Positions 24,182 to 37,600 of a DNA stretch of 64,000 bases are shown here, piece by piece. The notes under the pieces are model-generated. The model was not told the DNA's origin. It ran no database searches and worked only from the letters and a program-made list of their open reading frames with translations. A program made the position numbers and the translations under genes. Source of the DNA: Penelope pileata (Eukaryota; Chordata; Aves; Galliformes; Cracidae); NCBI GenBank assembly GCA_013396635.1, contig WBMW01004838.1, positions 552,942 to 616,941 of the forward strand, read 5' to 3'. Position 1 is the first letter of the stretch, and the number at the start of each line of letters is the position of its first letter.

Positions 24182-24964
24182 CTTTGGGATGTATGATTGC
24201 AAAACCACAGCAATTAGCAGATGGCTCAGGATCAAGTCTGGGACGTGATGTGGTCACAATCAAATGGGTAGGACCACATCAGCTTCCAGTTTGGTTCTGT
24301 GTCATCTTAATGCAAGTGGGGTTTTGGCTTTGCTTTTAGCCAATACTTAAACGAAAAAAGGAGGGATCTATTTTTATTTAGCAAGATATGCAGAAATGCT
24401 ATCAGAAAAAATATTGCCTGCAATGTAGCAATGTTACATTTTATTTCAGGCAAATGCCGTGAGGGCTGCCTGGGATACGACAAAACATCTGACTGATTGT
24501 TCTCCAAGTACTTCTCTGTAGCCCTTGGAAAATCAGCACATTAAGTTTTCACTATAGGCAAGCAATTAGGCATAGAACCATCCAAATGAAATCAAAATAA
24601 AATCTGGAGAGAAAACTGCAGAACATTGCTTGCCGTTTCACCTCGGGAAGTTACATTACTGTGGTACTCAACACCAGCATGACCGGCCTTGGAACAGAGC
24701 ATCTGCTGGCGAGGTCCACAGTTCAAGGCTGAAATTCCAGAGAGGGTTCAGTGATGAGCTTGACAAAACATTGGCAGGTTGCTGAGTATATGCTGGGCTG
24801 GGCACGCATCCTGCAGTATGTTGTAGGGTCCTTGTCCCTCGTCCTCCTCGAGGAGGTGGATGAAGGGTCTCTCTGTCCAGGCAGTTCAGCTGGGCTACTC
24901 TGATGCAGCAGCAAAGCACAGAGTGGTGGCAGGGGGAGGCTGTGCATCCCTCAGTAAGAAATCA
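24182..24964. other. unique non-coding sequence, nothing recognised
   Basis: No repeat family or gene was recognised in this stretch. Confidence 0.5.
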
Positions 24965-25035
24965 GGTCACAGCTAAGGCACTTGCCCAAAATCAAGAAAC
25001 AGAGAGTACTTGTGAGTCTCCCAGTTAACCCATGG
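24965..25035 (-). mobile_element. possible MIR-like SINE relic, minus strand
   Basis: The order 'ggtcacagctaagg', CACTTGCCCAAAATCA, 'agaaacagagagta' and 'cccagttaaccc' resembles the reverse complement of the MIR core (the 'aagtcacttgcccaaggtcacacagc' block). The match is short and diverged. Confidence 0.27.
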
Positions 25036-26859
25036 CTTTAGGGCTCAATGGAGTAAGTTAGGTTACCAAATGAAAATTTATGTGGTTCCTCTAGTGATGC
25101 TCAGAGTCCTAGGCTCAGGGAAGAGAGTTAGGATAACTGTGTGCCCTTCCAGCTAGCATACAAGCATGAAGTGAGTCTGACTGTCAGGAGCCAAATCAAG
25201 ACAAATAAGGACAAGAAATGAGAAATGTATATTTAATGGACAAGGAACAATTTCCTGAGGGCTGTGGTGAAATCTCCCATTATATTCTCCCTCTAAGATC
25301 AAGTTGGGCAATTTCTCTTGAAATGTGTGCCCTAGTCTGATCACAGCTCTTGCTCTGAAGTAGGAATTAGTCCAGTGAAGTCCTGAGGTTTGCACTGTGG
25401 GAGAAGTCTGGATTGCCGTAATAGTACCTTCTGGCTCTAAAAGTGGGTGGATCACTACATTGTCCTTTCCATTTCATGCAGCCATGTATTTTACTTTTAT
25501 TTCTTTTCAAGTCATTTTATGGCACTCACACGAACTGAGTACCTTGCAAACTATGAATCACTTCTGATTCACACTGTCATGACGGAGGAAAGTGCCACCA
25601 TCGCTTCCTCTCATTTGCAGAACCAAAGCACTGAATGTCCAAGTACCATCTTGCACCAAAAACTCTGGGTCAGAGCTAAGGACAGAACCACAGCCTGTGC
25701 TGCCTTCTCCTGGGCCACCACCACCCCAGTGCCTCTCGATTATCTCCTCTTCTGGGAGGAAATTACACTACAAACTGGATGACATTTGTCTATGTTTTTT
25801 CATGGGGTGTTGTCTCTTCCTGCCTCTTTCCACAACCCAGAGACTTCCCATGTGGCCAAGTAGATCAGACACGGAATCAGAGGGAGAAGGCAGTTCTGTA
25901 CTTTCTTTGAAGATCTCATTCCTGGACCTGGACAAAGGTTTGCAGTAAGATGAGGGTGAGCCCTCTGTTGGGTTGTGTGAAAGATGCCTCATTTCTCCTA
26001 CCAGCTCAAGGGGACATTTGCAGTGTACACAGAGGTAGCACATGTACAGAGCAATCTTCCAGTACACTGGTGCAGAAACCGTGCCATACTCAGTCTGGGA
26101 AGCCCAGTAAGTTTGAAGAATGGACCCCTGCCTTGCAAACATGGGAAGAAGGCAAATGAAGGTGTAGACTGAAGCAGGTTAGACTTCCACGTTTGCCTTC
26201 ATCACATTCAGCTGTGCCTCTGCTCTGGGTTTGTTTATACTCACCTTATCAGCTGCAGTGGTACTCCTAGGGAGAGCACTTTTCTATTTATAGGCACCAG
26301 CTGTACATCCCTTGCCTCCAGGACAACCTGCATCCTTCAGTTTCTCCTGCCTCTAAAAACCGTTTCTCCATCTGAGCCAGAGATACAGGCATTCCTGTTT
26401 CCATGAAGAAAGGGGTTTTGTTCCCAGTCCACAGCCTTTATCCCTTTCCATTAACCATTAGGATAAGCCATAATGGTTATTTCTATTTTTCTCTTTTTTT
26501 AACATGTGATTATGCTTAATCTAGAAATAAAAAACTATGGTTGATATGTGGAAATGTGTTAACAGCTAATCAAGGTCCTTCAGGCATATAGAAATATTTT
26601 ATGCCTAAATGAATCAAATAATTTCTCCTGTGGAGCAAGGGGTCTCAGCCCGAGCTCCAGACACCTGAGTGATGTGTGTGATTCCCACCTCAGGGTGTAC
26701 ATCTGCTCTGAACTGGAAAAGCCTTTCAATTTTTATAGCTCCTCAACCCTTTCCTGAGCAGCCACTGGAAGCCTTCAGATAACCAAGTCCTACTTTATCT
26801 CATTCTGAGGGATAAATACATGCAATTGATGATGCTGAGAATCTTACTAAGGATCAAAA
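25036..26859. other. unique non-coding sequence, nothing recognised
   Basis: No gene or repeat family was recognised. Frames of 100-124 codons occur on both strands around 25.15-26.14 kb and overlap each other. They have no recognisable content. Confidence 0.55.
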
Positions 26860-27085
26860 AAAATAAGGCTGGAGAAGAGGACCTTAAAGGGTCATCTATT
26901 CCATCTACCATGTCCTCACAAAATCTTTCTTGTGCTTCATCATCACTAACACTGGGAAGTTTTTCTTTTTATCTAAAATAAATCTCCTCTGCTGCAATTT
27001 ATGCCTATGACTTCTTGTCCTATCCACTACAGAGTTAGTGAATAGATTATATGATGAAGAACCTTTGAGGGTTGACAGTGAGATG
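26860..27085 (-). mobile_element. old CR1 LINE fragment, 3' end, minus strand
   Basis: The plus strand starts AATAAGGCTGGAGAAGAGGA with 'gggtcatctattccatctacc', a diverged CR1 3' end in reverse. It reaches GCTGCAATTTATGCCTATGA and 'cttcttgtcctatccactac', a block typical of the older avian CR1 families. The 3' end is at the left and the copy is 5'-truncated near 27085. Confidence 0.68.
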
Positions 27086-27156
27086 AACAGAAAAGTGGCT
27101 GAGCTGCTGGGCTCAGAGGATTGTAGCCAGTGGTAAAAAGCACAGCTGGGGCACAT

Positions 27157-27540
27157 CTGACATATGATGGCAGGCTGAGAGAGCAGGGACTGTTCGGCCT
27201 TCAGAAGAGAAGGCTCAGAAGGATCTTCTCCACATATATAAAGAGCTGATGGGAGGGGCTAAAGAAAGTGGTGCCCAATGACAATACAAGAGGAAATGGT
27301 TTCAAACTGAAATACAGGAATTTCATTTAAATATAGGAACAACACCTTTCTAAGGGTAATTTAACACTGGCACAAGCTGCCCAGAGAGTTTGTGGTGTCT
27401 CCATCCCTGGAGATACTCAATACCCAACAGTACGCTGTCCTGAGCACTCGCTCTAGCTGACCCTGCTCATAAAAGGAACTTAGAGTAGACAATATCCAGA
27501 GGTCTTTTAAATCTCAGTAATTCTGTGGCTCTGTAATGGT
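27157..27540 (+). mobile_element. old CR1 LINE fragment, plus strand, with coding remnant
   Basis: The segment follows the CR1 order from the end of ORF2 into the 3' UTR: 'ggctgagagagcagggactgttcggcc', AGAAGAGAAGGCTCAGAAGG, 'aagaggaaatggtttcaaactgaaatacagg', GGCACAAGCTGCCCAGAGAG, GTCTCCATCCCTGGAGATAC and a damaged tail (TAATTCTGTGGCTCTGTAAT). Translation gives EEKAQKDLLHIYKELMGGAK, a remnant of the CR1 C-terminal block, before stops interrupt it. It is inactive. Confidence 0.83.
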
Positions 27541-28022
27541 ATTTTTTCCCCCCCCCGCAGTGCTATTTTACATTCTTTAAGGCAATTACCGTATGTCTCC
27601 CCCAGTTTCAATTAGCTCCATCTTTCTTTAGAAGACACATCTCACTGCTAGCTCCTGGACATTTTTTAGCCAGTGTTTGCTTTTTTTGAAGTGTAGTGGC
27701 TCACACTGGGCAGAGCACTCTAGTAAGACCTGAATGGCAACAGTAAGTTTCAGCGTTAACAGACCACAGAGAGAATCAGGTAAGCAGACAGATCTGAAAG
27801 AGATAGGAAAAAAAAGCCAACAAGCAAACAACATCTGATATTTACTCACTGAATGCCAGTATACAGTTTAGAAATGTTCTGATCCAAGTATAATAGCTGA
27901 GATATCTTCAGAGATTTTCCAGAAACCTTCTGTTACAGTCATTTGAGAAGGAATGTGTTTGGGTTTGTATTTTTTTCCCACTTCATATTAAGTTTGTTAA
28001 TTGCTTGTTCGTCTCCTTTTTT
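27541..28022. other. unique sequence, T6C9 run at its start
   Basis: T6 followed by C9 (27542-27556) sits directly after the CR1 tail. The rest has no recognised feature. Confidence 0.55.
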
Positions 28023-28060
28023 NNNNNNNNNNNNNNNNNNNNNNNNNNNNNNNNNNNNNN
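28023..28060. other. assembly gap (38 N) inside a T run
   Basis: Thirty-eight undetermined bases are flanked by T6 on the left and T8 on the right. The true sequence is probably a poly(T)-like or pyrimidine-rich run that was not resolved, and the gap length may be nominal. A 143-codon minus-strand frame that spans the Ns is not meaningful. Confidence 0.97.
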
Positions 28061-31000
28061 TTTTTTTTAGAAAAAGACATTTAGCATCAGCCTTCCATAC
28101 CCATTTTATGCTACCCTCTACCTTGAAACCCACACTAGGAGCTGGCAGCCCTGCCACCTTGCCCAAGGCGTGATTCCCCTGTGAGCCTGGCTGAGGACGA
28201 GGTTTTTGGAGGGCAGAGGATGCTGGTAAGCTCTCCTGGTCTGTGCCTGTTAGCCTGGCAGGGGTGACTCTTCCCTGTACTCCAGAAGCCAGGCTGGGAG
28301 CCAAGAACAAGAAGCAAGAGCAGCCAAAACAATCAACTTCAGCATGCTGCACTCTAAAATATACGAGCATGTGTCAGAGTAGGTAGGCTCACAACAAGGG
28401 GCTGTCTCGGGCTGACTTGTTTATCATTTCACTCCTTATCCCTGCCTCCTTCCTCCTTGTTTCTCTTGCCAAATGCAGGTACACGACCCATTTCAGAATC
28501 CAGTAGAAACTAAAGGAAGAAAAAAATACTTAAAGTCATACAAATATGCATCTCTCTTTCATAAAGAAGGCTGCCCTCTTGGTACAGTGTCAGCCTATTG
28601 TACACCGACAGTTTTCATCTCTGCGGAATAGGCACCAGATGGGTAAAGGAAGGCAGAAGTGGTGCTATTCCTTGGCTGATAGCTTCCTCCTGGAAACCTA
28701 CGGAGGGTGCTTTGAGCTGCTTGATGGTGTCTGCTGCTGTGTTACTGAAGGAAAGGAACTGCACAGAACGTGTTAGGCCTACAGACTTCAAAATGGAGCC
28801 ATACATTGGGAGAAAGCAAGAGAAGATGCTACTGGCAAAAGGTAGCAGGAACCAGTGACCCTCATGCACCCCAAGGAATTTGCCTGTGAACAGACCTCTG
28901 CCACTTCACTGTAGTCCAAAACACTTTTACTAGTCTGATAGTCTTATGCCTTTAAATTAACTGAGCTGCAGTAACTTCTAGGGACCCAGGAGAAAGGACA
29001 CATAAAAGTAAGCCTTCATGGGCAACGTCCCTGCCATTCAAAGTGGCCATGCCCTGAGCAAGGCAGTAACAAAACACCTGCTCTTCGTCACAGAGAGATT
29101 AAAAAAATAAAAGATACATCATTGTTTAGAAACCATTTAGCATATCTTTGCAAAACTAGGTAAGGGAGAACTGAAGTCTGCTATGTGTACTCTGATGTTG
29201 CATGTCTCTGTGTTTCATGGCTGCTTTTAGCTGCAATTTTTCTTTGTGTATGTGGGTATAGGAATCAAGAAAAATATGATTACTTTGGATGTAGCATAAT
29301 AAAAAATTAGAATTTAATCTGTGTCTTCTTGGCCCAAATATGAAATCCATAAAGTTTTTTATTCCCCTTTCCTGGCTTTGCAGCCCTATTTGTGAGCACG
29401 AAGACATCTGCTGACCTTTCCTCTTAGCTTCTCATCTGCTTGGTTGGTGTCAGTGACAGCATATCAAGGAGGGGGCAGCACTGACTACCGGGGACCAAGA
29501 AGTCTTTACCATCACCTCTGAGGTTTGTCCTGCAGAACTGACAGTCAGTAGTGTCAGCTCTATTCTTGGATGTAGTAACAGCCTGATGCACATTTACTTC
29601 TGGTTCACGCATCTGTGGAAATTTATGGACATTTATGGACATTCACATGCTTCAAGCTTCCATTGCACTCCACAAAGTAGAAGATCATAGGGATCAACTC
29701 TGGTCCCCAGGTCTCCCTGTATCCTTACACAGGGTCATGTGTTAGAAGGGTCACCACCATGACTGAACCACTCTACATGCAGCATGGGACAGGATCACTT
29801 CATTGGCTTCTCCTCTAGGTGAATTGATCCAAGTCAATGCATAGGTGAGCCTTCAGTTTCCCTAGAGCACTGGTGATGCTGCAGCTATTTTTCTTTCTAC
29901 TAAATTTTCTAGCTTTTTTGAGACCCAGGCTCTGAGAGATAGTGATAAATGTAATTCTGTCCTCTCTTTCTTTCCATTTTTACAGATTGCACGCTAGGTA
30001 CTCTTGAATTAAGGTATCTATTTCCAGAATAGCAACAATGTGTTTCAATCTCTGATGTGTTTAATGAGAAATTATAAATTAATAGTCCGTCTTCACAAAA
30101 GCTCTATGCTAAATCCATGTGGGATCCTTAAGAACCACATAGTCAAAATAATTGGCTGGCTGTGCAGCCTGTAATAAACAGAATTTAATCTAGGAATATC
30201 AAGATGGTCTAAATTTTTTTTAGAAAGCACTAAAACCACATGGCAAAAGGGTTTAACATGTCCTCAGCAGACCTGGATATGCCAAATTTAATTAAGGAGT
30301 TCTATTTGTGTCAATAAATTATCATCCAAGGTAAAATAAAAGTCAATTTGTTAAAATTCAATTTTATTTAGGTGCACAATTAGTGGGTTTATCCTATTGC
30401 AGAATAATTCAGCCAAGAAATCAATTTTAGCACCAACAGAGTAGAACTGAGTCTATAAACAGTTTTCAAATATTAACTGGATACGGCTATAGACAGGATG
30501 TTTCACATAAATGGCATATTTCTCTTTCTCATACACACACACAGACAAATAGATATCTCCGTAACCATTTCCTAAAAATCATTAGCTGAATGCCACTGTA
30601 ATACTACTAAAACTAATAACAGTATTTTCTTGCAGGAATTGCTGAAGGCAGCTTCAGGAATGAGACAAACTGAAAAAAAAATACAATGTTCATAATCTTG
30701 TCTGTCTGCATCTCTGTATTTTTTTTAAAGGCTATGCATTAGACTTATGTTTGTTCTGTACTGCTTTCCAGCAAAATATGGATTAAATCAGATCAAGAAA
30801 ATGGTACCAAGAACAAGTCTAGAGGGCTCTTGCAAGAAAGCTCTCCACCATCACATCACTGTAGCAAGGAAGAAAAACGTTTCCAGTGCTGCCAACTATG
30901 AACCTATCAGTAAGAGAAGCCTGGGTGTGGAGGATGGGCAGGATGTGCTTCTGCATATTTTATCTGGGAGGCCATGATAAACCCACCAAAAAATGAATTG

Positions 31001-31608
31001 CAGCCTGGAATGATAATTGCTATCACTGGAAAATTGTCACATCACCTAAACTGAGACACCAAGTAGGTAATTAAGGTAGTAGCTGCCTAATGTGTCAGCT
31101 TTTGGCAAATTGGGTCACTCCTTGTTTTGTCCGGCTCCACTGATTACACACGCTGTATGCATGAAGCCCCTTTTGAGGCTGAACTTTCAGGAGGAAACTC
31201 AAGCCGCTTGAGAGGACAGCGTCTCCCAGGGTCTGCAGAGAGGACCCCTGAAAAGCCAGAAATTTGGCCTCCTCCAAAGGAGGCACTCCATCAGTTCTAT
31301 CCCAGTAGACTTTGCTCTCTAAACGTTTCTTCACAGGGAGAAGGATTGTTCAAAAAGTTCTTTGAAGGCTGGAAGCAAAGACGTGTCATTAATAAATGCA
31401 TTTCGAACAGAGAAAAAAGCATATAAATACATGTGTGTGAATGTACACTTGTGAGTGCACGTGGTTTTAGCATTCCAGCTGCTACACAGAGGTGCCATGG
31501 TCAGTCCTTCCCAGAGCTCGCCAGTCCTGAGCAGTCCCAAATCAACCCCTGCACATCCATCTGCCCCAGCATCTCTGCCTGATGCCGTACAACATCGGCA
31601 ATAGATCT
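28061..31608. other. repeat-poor, largely AT-rich unique sequence
   Basis: No gene or transposable element was recognised. A 10-bp tandem duplication (ATTTATGGAC twice) is at about 29621-29640 and a short (CA)n is near 30533. The part from about 30000 to 30450 is especially AT-rich with many TAAT and ATTTAAT cores. Confidence 0.55.
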
Positions 31609-31656
31609 ACAATAGAGCTACAGAAACAAATAAAAACAATAGAGCTACAGAAACAA
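31609..31656. repeat. 27-bp-period duplication with a perfect 21-bp core
   Basis: A 21-base sequence, beginning ACAATAGAGC and ending AGAAACAA, occurs exactly at 31609-31629 and again at 31636-31656. Partial versions flank the pair on both sides (CAATAGATCTAC on the left, CAACAGAGCTAG on the right), suggesting a short tandem array that has partly decayed. Confidence 0.9.
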
Positions 31657-34600
31657 CAGAGCTAGCAATAGCTATAAGGGGCTAGTTTGCTGCTGTGTGT
31701 CAGGACTCACAGCTTTAGGAAGAAGGATGGTGTTTGTGGGTGTCACATTCCCTTTTCCTGCAGTTATTAGCTCCTGGGACACGAGGGCTGAGTTTATGGC
31801 AAAGGTACAATATTCTAATGCTCAATTTCCCCCTGGGCCCTACAGAGACCTAAGAATTAAGCAGAAAGCTGGTATCAGGGACAAACTCCTTTTTATTTTC
31901 ATTGTAGCCCTATTGCTGCAGTTAAGAATCCAATTGTGACTGGAATTAGGGTGAAGACATGAACATTTTGCAGAAGCTAACACACTCCAGAGGATGTGAG
32001 GCACTGGGAAAAGGACTGGTGATGCTGTGACCAAGGCAGTGGGTTCTCCCATCCCACAGGGAATGATCCCTTGTCTATAGCAGGTGTAGGGGATGGGGTG
32101 AAATTGACTTCCATAGTTTACTTTAAAGAGGCATACATCATGTAGGGCTTTCAGTGATGGAAGGGTAGCTGGTGTCAGCTTCTGGATATGAATAGAGTTA
32201 GGGTTCATGTTGGAATTATAGCTACAGCTTGGAGAATATAACATGTCAGAAGCATAACTACTTTTTGCAATATACAGGGCCTACACACATAGAGAGAGGA
32301 TTTGTGCTGAGAAGAGCAAATTCTTTGCAAGCTCTTTTACAACACAGATCAGCCCACTGACTTATAAAGTGATCAGGGTTGGAAGAGTTTGTAAACCTTC
32401 ATGAGCCCAACATATTGCTGAATGCTACAGCATTTATACAGCTACAAAGATGACAAAGGCTGGCAAGGGTTTTTTCTCCTTTACCTGCTCTTTTACTGAA
32501 GGGATTGCTGCCCTGACATCGGAGTTAGGGGTAGGGACAGGGTTTACAAATGTGAGACACAAGTGCCCCGCATTACCACAGTGTCCACTGCCCTAACCCT
32601 TTCTTTTATCGTGGGGGCTGCTGCCCAGGGTGCAGTTAAGATAAAGACTGGATCTGAGATGATCCTTCCTCTCTCCCCAGCCTGTTTCTGCCACCTTCTG
32701 CAGTGTCTGTGTGGCAGCTCATTCTTTCTGGAGTAAATCAATCACTCTCCTCCTAGAGGAAATCTGGGCACAAGTGATGGGGAAACAGGGCAGACAGACA
32801 CTGTGGCCGCAGATGCCACCAGCAATGTCCTAGCAGGTCTTGCAGCCTCCTGCCTTGTCCTAGGGAACAGATCACATGCCCTTGATGCAGGCACCAAGCG
32901 AGGAGTCTGTGACACAGCCATCCCAGGCACTTAAAGCACTTTGGATAGAAAACCCACTCTCATACATAGCAGCGACCTCTATGCCTCAGAGTCACAGGGG
33001 CTGTACAATGGATAAAGGAAGACCTTGGCCAAGGAGGGCCCTGGCCACTGCACAGGAGATGCAGCCCTGAGGGTGCAGCCCTAAGCACCACAGACACAAG
33101 CCACATCACACCAAGCAGCAGCACTTCTCTCCATTGCACCATGCAGAGACGGTGAGAAAGGAATACAAACCACTTAGGAAAAGTACCTTCAGGAGACTTC
33201 CTTCCTTCATGAAGCACTGAGCCCTGTGCTTGATGCTCAGTCAGAGGCTGTAGACATACTGATGCACTTCTTCCCACAACACCTCATTCCTCCGCACAGT
33301 TCCCAATTCTGTATTTTGGTCCATAGGTAGTTTTGCTCCATGATGATGCAAACCTATAGGGCAGTCTATGTAATTGTAGCATAACTTGATTCAATAGAAA
33401 AGAGAGACAAATATCAAGTCTCTCTCCCCACACAAAAGGAGAGGAAAGTGGCTAACACTGTAGCTTTATACTTGCAAACACTTTCAAGTTAAAACAAATC
33501 AAAACATTTCTATGTACTGAAAAAAATCTTTGTTTCTACTGTAATTTCTTCCCCAAGTCTTCTGCACACTTAAAACACATGAAATGTATCAACTCTTTAC
33601 TCCATCTGTAATGCGACGTGACCCAGAACTACTAATATCAGGTATTTGTATAATTCGTCTCAGGTGAACAATACCTTTTAACTCATTAGCAACATTCACA
33701 TGTAAGCAAGATCATGAAGACGCCTTGGGGTGAAATTCCAGCCGTGGGTCAGTCTCTTAATAATTTTAATGGCCTCAGTATTACACCACATACCAAAGAT
33801 ACATAGCCACAATGCAGTAAACAGCCCTGAATCCAGCAGACATGGAGGAGTTTGGGATCTGTTAAGATCAATAAATGAGGTCAATTACCAAAGCTCATGA
33901 AGAAGGCTCATGGCAGATCTGACCATCAGTGATGCGCCTCTGAAGTCTCCATATTGTGCTTCCAGCCCTGAAGTCATCCTTCCTACCACTCCTAGACAGC
34001 TGTTTCCAGCTGCGTGACAAAGAATGGATGAATTTGGGTTTATCCTCATTCTAAAACAGTTCAGTCTTCCGCGGTTTTAATGACACTGGTGAAGAGAAAT
34101 TGTCTTTGGACACTAAGGTAGCTCAGCAGATGCAAATACTCTCAGTTATTAGCATCGGGGAGGGTGAGAGAAGAGTACAGCCTTGTTAGTTCATTCCTGT
34201 TTTAACAAGCTATCTTGCCACTCTACAGCATAATAAAATCAGGAAAAGGCACAACATAAGCCCCAGCCCCCTGTGAAATAGGTAGCTCCAGTCTTCCAGA
34301 CCTTACGCATCTCTCTTGAATAGTGTTGGGCATGAGAGACCACAGCAATAATCCAGCAATGGGTGCAACTGAAGCACAGCATTTTTGTCTCTTTGTGGCC
34401 ATAGACAGAAGTTTCTTGGGTGTGCAGAGAAGTTATATCTCTCTTATATTCAGTTGCATCCAAAATCCTTTAAAAAGGAGATGATTGGCATCTAAGACCA
34501 GAGGTAGCTGGTGACAGAGGAAGCTTTCTGGTCACATACACAATGAGTATAGATATATTTTTTATTTCTCTTTTAAACATTGACTACCAGGAAACAGAAG

Positions 34601-37600
34601 TGTTTTCAGACACCTGGGTTCCAGTGTTCTGAGGTTTTTAATGGAAAGTGAAAACGATTAAGGTCACATATTAATATTTAATTGACTACCAGTCAAAACA
34701 GGCTGGCTGGCAAATGTTTTATGCCTTCCACCTGTGCAGAATTACCATTGCCCTCCATTAAGGACCTGATTCCCATTAGCTTCGTCCGACTGATGGGGTA
34801 AGGGGAACACGTGTGCAATGCCAGAATAAGGAATGAGATGTTGCAGCCTTTCATTTAAAAAAGAAATCCTTGGGGGTCTATGAATGGCAGGTTGCACTAG
34901 TGATCTCCCAGAGCAGCTCAGACCTAGTGCCACGATGACACCAAAGCTAACCTTTCTTCACCAACCTCCCCCTCCGTCAAGGATTGACATTGTTGATTTC
35001 AGAAAGCAATGATTGCTTATCCCTTGGTGTACCCTGTTGAGGAAAAGACTGGTCAGAAATTGCTATTCACTGTTTTGACTGAAGGCATCACAGCTGTGGA
35101 TATTTTTCTTTATAGGCATTCTTCAGGATGTTCCCTATCTGGAGCTGACCGTGGAAAATACTCCAGCTGCTGCGGACTGTCTGCTAGGAAAGACTGATGG
35201 TTTGCTTCAGTATAGAAAATTAAATTAAAATAAGATATGAATCTAAACCTCTGACCACAGTCTGAGTTGAGATGCAGTTGTGTTTCTAAAGGACTCCTGA
35301 AAAAAAATAATTTAATCCTAATAAGCAAACACACACGCACAACCAAGACAAAACATGCTTTGTGTTTCCCAACCACCTCCCCCCCTCCCCACCACCATTC
35401 TGAGAACAAATGATAGCCAAAAAATGACCATGATTTTTTCCTTAAAGGAAAGAGACTGTTAGGCTAATTTTGTAGACGTAAGAGCTACAACTAACCACAC
35501 TAAAATAAGACTGCCTAATGTCAATCCATTACTACCTCAGAAACACGTTGAGGCCTCAAAACCATAAAGGTAGAGTTTTCTCCAGCTAGCAATGTTTTCA
35601 AGAATAATCAGGCACTTATGTGAAAACTACTATGTGTTTTTGGACCTGAGTTTGTACAAAGTTTGCTCCAATCAATCATCCCTTTCACATCACTTCCCAG
35701 GCACTTTGCCCTATCCTTGCAGTTTTTGCACGTGCCCTTCTGCCAGACTTTGCAACCTTTCAGTAGGTCTCTATCCCTTTCCAGAATTTCAGTGGTTTGC
35801 TGTCACTCCAGTCCCTCTGCCTAGTTTGCCTATATGCACTAAATACAGCTTTCCTCCTACGAACAACCCAGGGCTGAGATCAACATGGAAAAATTCAGCT
35901 TTCCACAACATCACCTTGCAGAGTTCATCCACACCATAAAGGATTGTATGATGGCAAGTAACAGATAGGAAGCTGTCTTTACATGATGCCAAAGAACACT
36001 GTGCCATAAAGATGTATGATAAAGAGCCACACTTTCAGAAGGGTGTTCCCCAAAGCTATCATGCGTTGTGCTATGAATCTTCACAATTGGGCGGTCCCTA
36101 CCAGCTCTACAAATCAAACAAATAGTGGTTGAAGGGAGGAGTGTGGGAAGAGGGTGTTTTACCTTAACTGAGTCCTGTGGCCTTTATGCAAAAAAAAATA
36201 ATATATATATATATATGAGCAATAACAATTATGCAACAGCGCATGTGAGTATTAGCAAAGGGTTTTGGACAAGAGGTGGAGAACATCTCTCTCACATGAG
36301 ACTCAAAAGAGTACCCAGATTAGAAAAATAAGACAAAAATATAATATCTATTTTTTGCCCTAGAAAGCAACTCACAGCTATGTATATATACATACTTGAA
36401 TAGATTAACAACTTGGTAGAAGGATGAAGAAGACGACAGCTTCTCAAACCTCTTTAAGGCTAGAAAACGAGGGAAATACCCAGGAATCCATTCCTCTAAC
36501 CACTAGGGAAACAGAAATAATGAAAAAGAATGTACAAAAGCTATTTCTATTGTTTTCCTGACCTCATTTCCAGTAGTCTTCCCATTACCTGCTCTTTTCA
36601 GAGAATCATTCTGCTAATCCATAAGATGTTTTTTGCCATGTTAGTTTGCATCATATATTTTTACTAAATCAATTACCATGTAATTTACATCATATCGCTT
36701 AATTAAGGGGAAATTGTTTTGCTGAGGAGCCTGTTGGAGGACGAATGGAATCAATCAACTCTAATATAAGACTAGCCTCTTCATAAAGACATTCGTTTAC
36801 AAGTTAAGTTCTTGGGAAATGATAAATGGAATGCTATTATACTGCCTAGAAAATATGACACTATGGTACATCTTAAATGTTTACGACAAGTCCACTGCAC
36901 TAAACTAGAGTATATATAATACATATAAAGCTCAGGTAAAAAAAATAAAATAAAAGGCTCTGTTTTAACAAGGGCTCAGATGCTAACAGGTGGCAACTCA
37001 TTGTCCACGGATGATTAAGGGAAAAATGAAGCAGAAGAAAAACTTTCCAGGCTAACACTTTTACTGAGAGCATCAGGATTTCAAACACTAGTAAGAGTTA
37101 GAAGAGTGTACTAGCGAAATAAAAAAGATATTTTACTCATCTCCCTCCACTAAGATGTCAACTCTGCCATACTTAGTGCAGTACAACAGTCACACTGCAA
37201 AGCCAGTAATTATATTTCTATCAGTCCTCAGCATTTTGCAAGTACAAAGTATAATTTGTTTCTGTGGCAGCATGAATTGCTAGGCACTTGTAGATAAATG
37301 TACAGAGTGCTGCAGTCCTAATGCGCTTGTTATCTGAACTCAGGGGAACCCCAGTGATGACTGCTACCAGAAGAGGCATTACGCTAATTTATGACATGAT
37401 GGAGCAGCTGATCTAAATCTGCTTTGGACAGTAAGCTCCTAAAATCTTTGCCTATTCCTCCCTTGCTCCCTCCAGAATTCCTGTGTCCTTCTCTCCTCTC
37501 CCTGTCTACCATGTACCCAATAAAAAAACCCTTGTCAAGACTTTTTTTTTTTTAGCACTTAGAAACATGGTGGGGAAAAAGGATGTTCCTCTGTCATCTG

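Noticed and set aside
27939..28370. 143-codon minus-strand frame spanning the N gap
   Set aside because: The frame exists only because undetermined bases were read through.
32372..32420. Possible CR1 3' end (GATCAGGGTTGGAAGAG)
   Set aside because: Only about 17 bases resemble CR1 and the following sequence does not continue the match.
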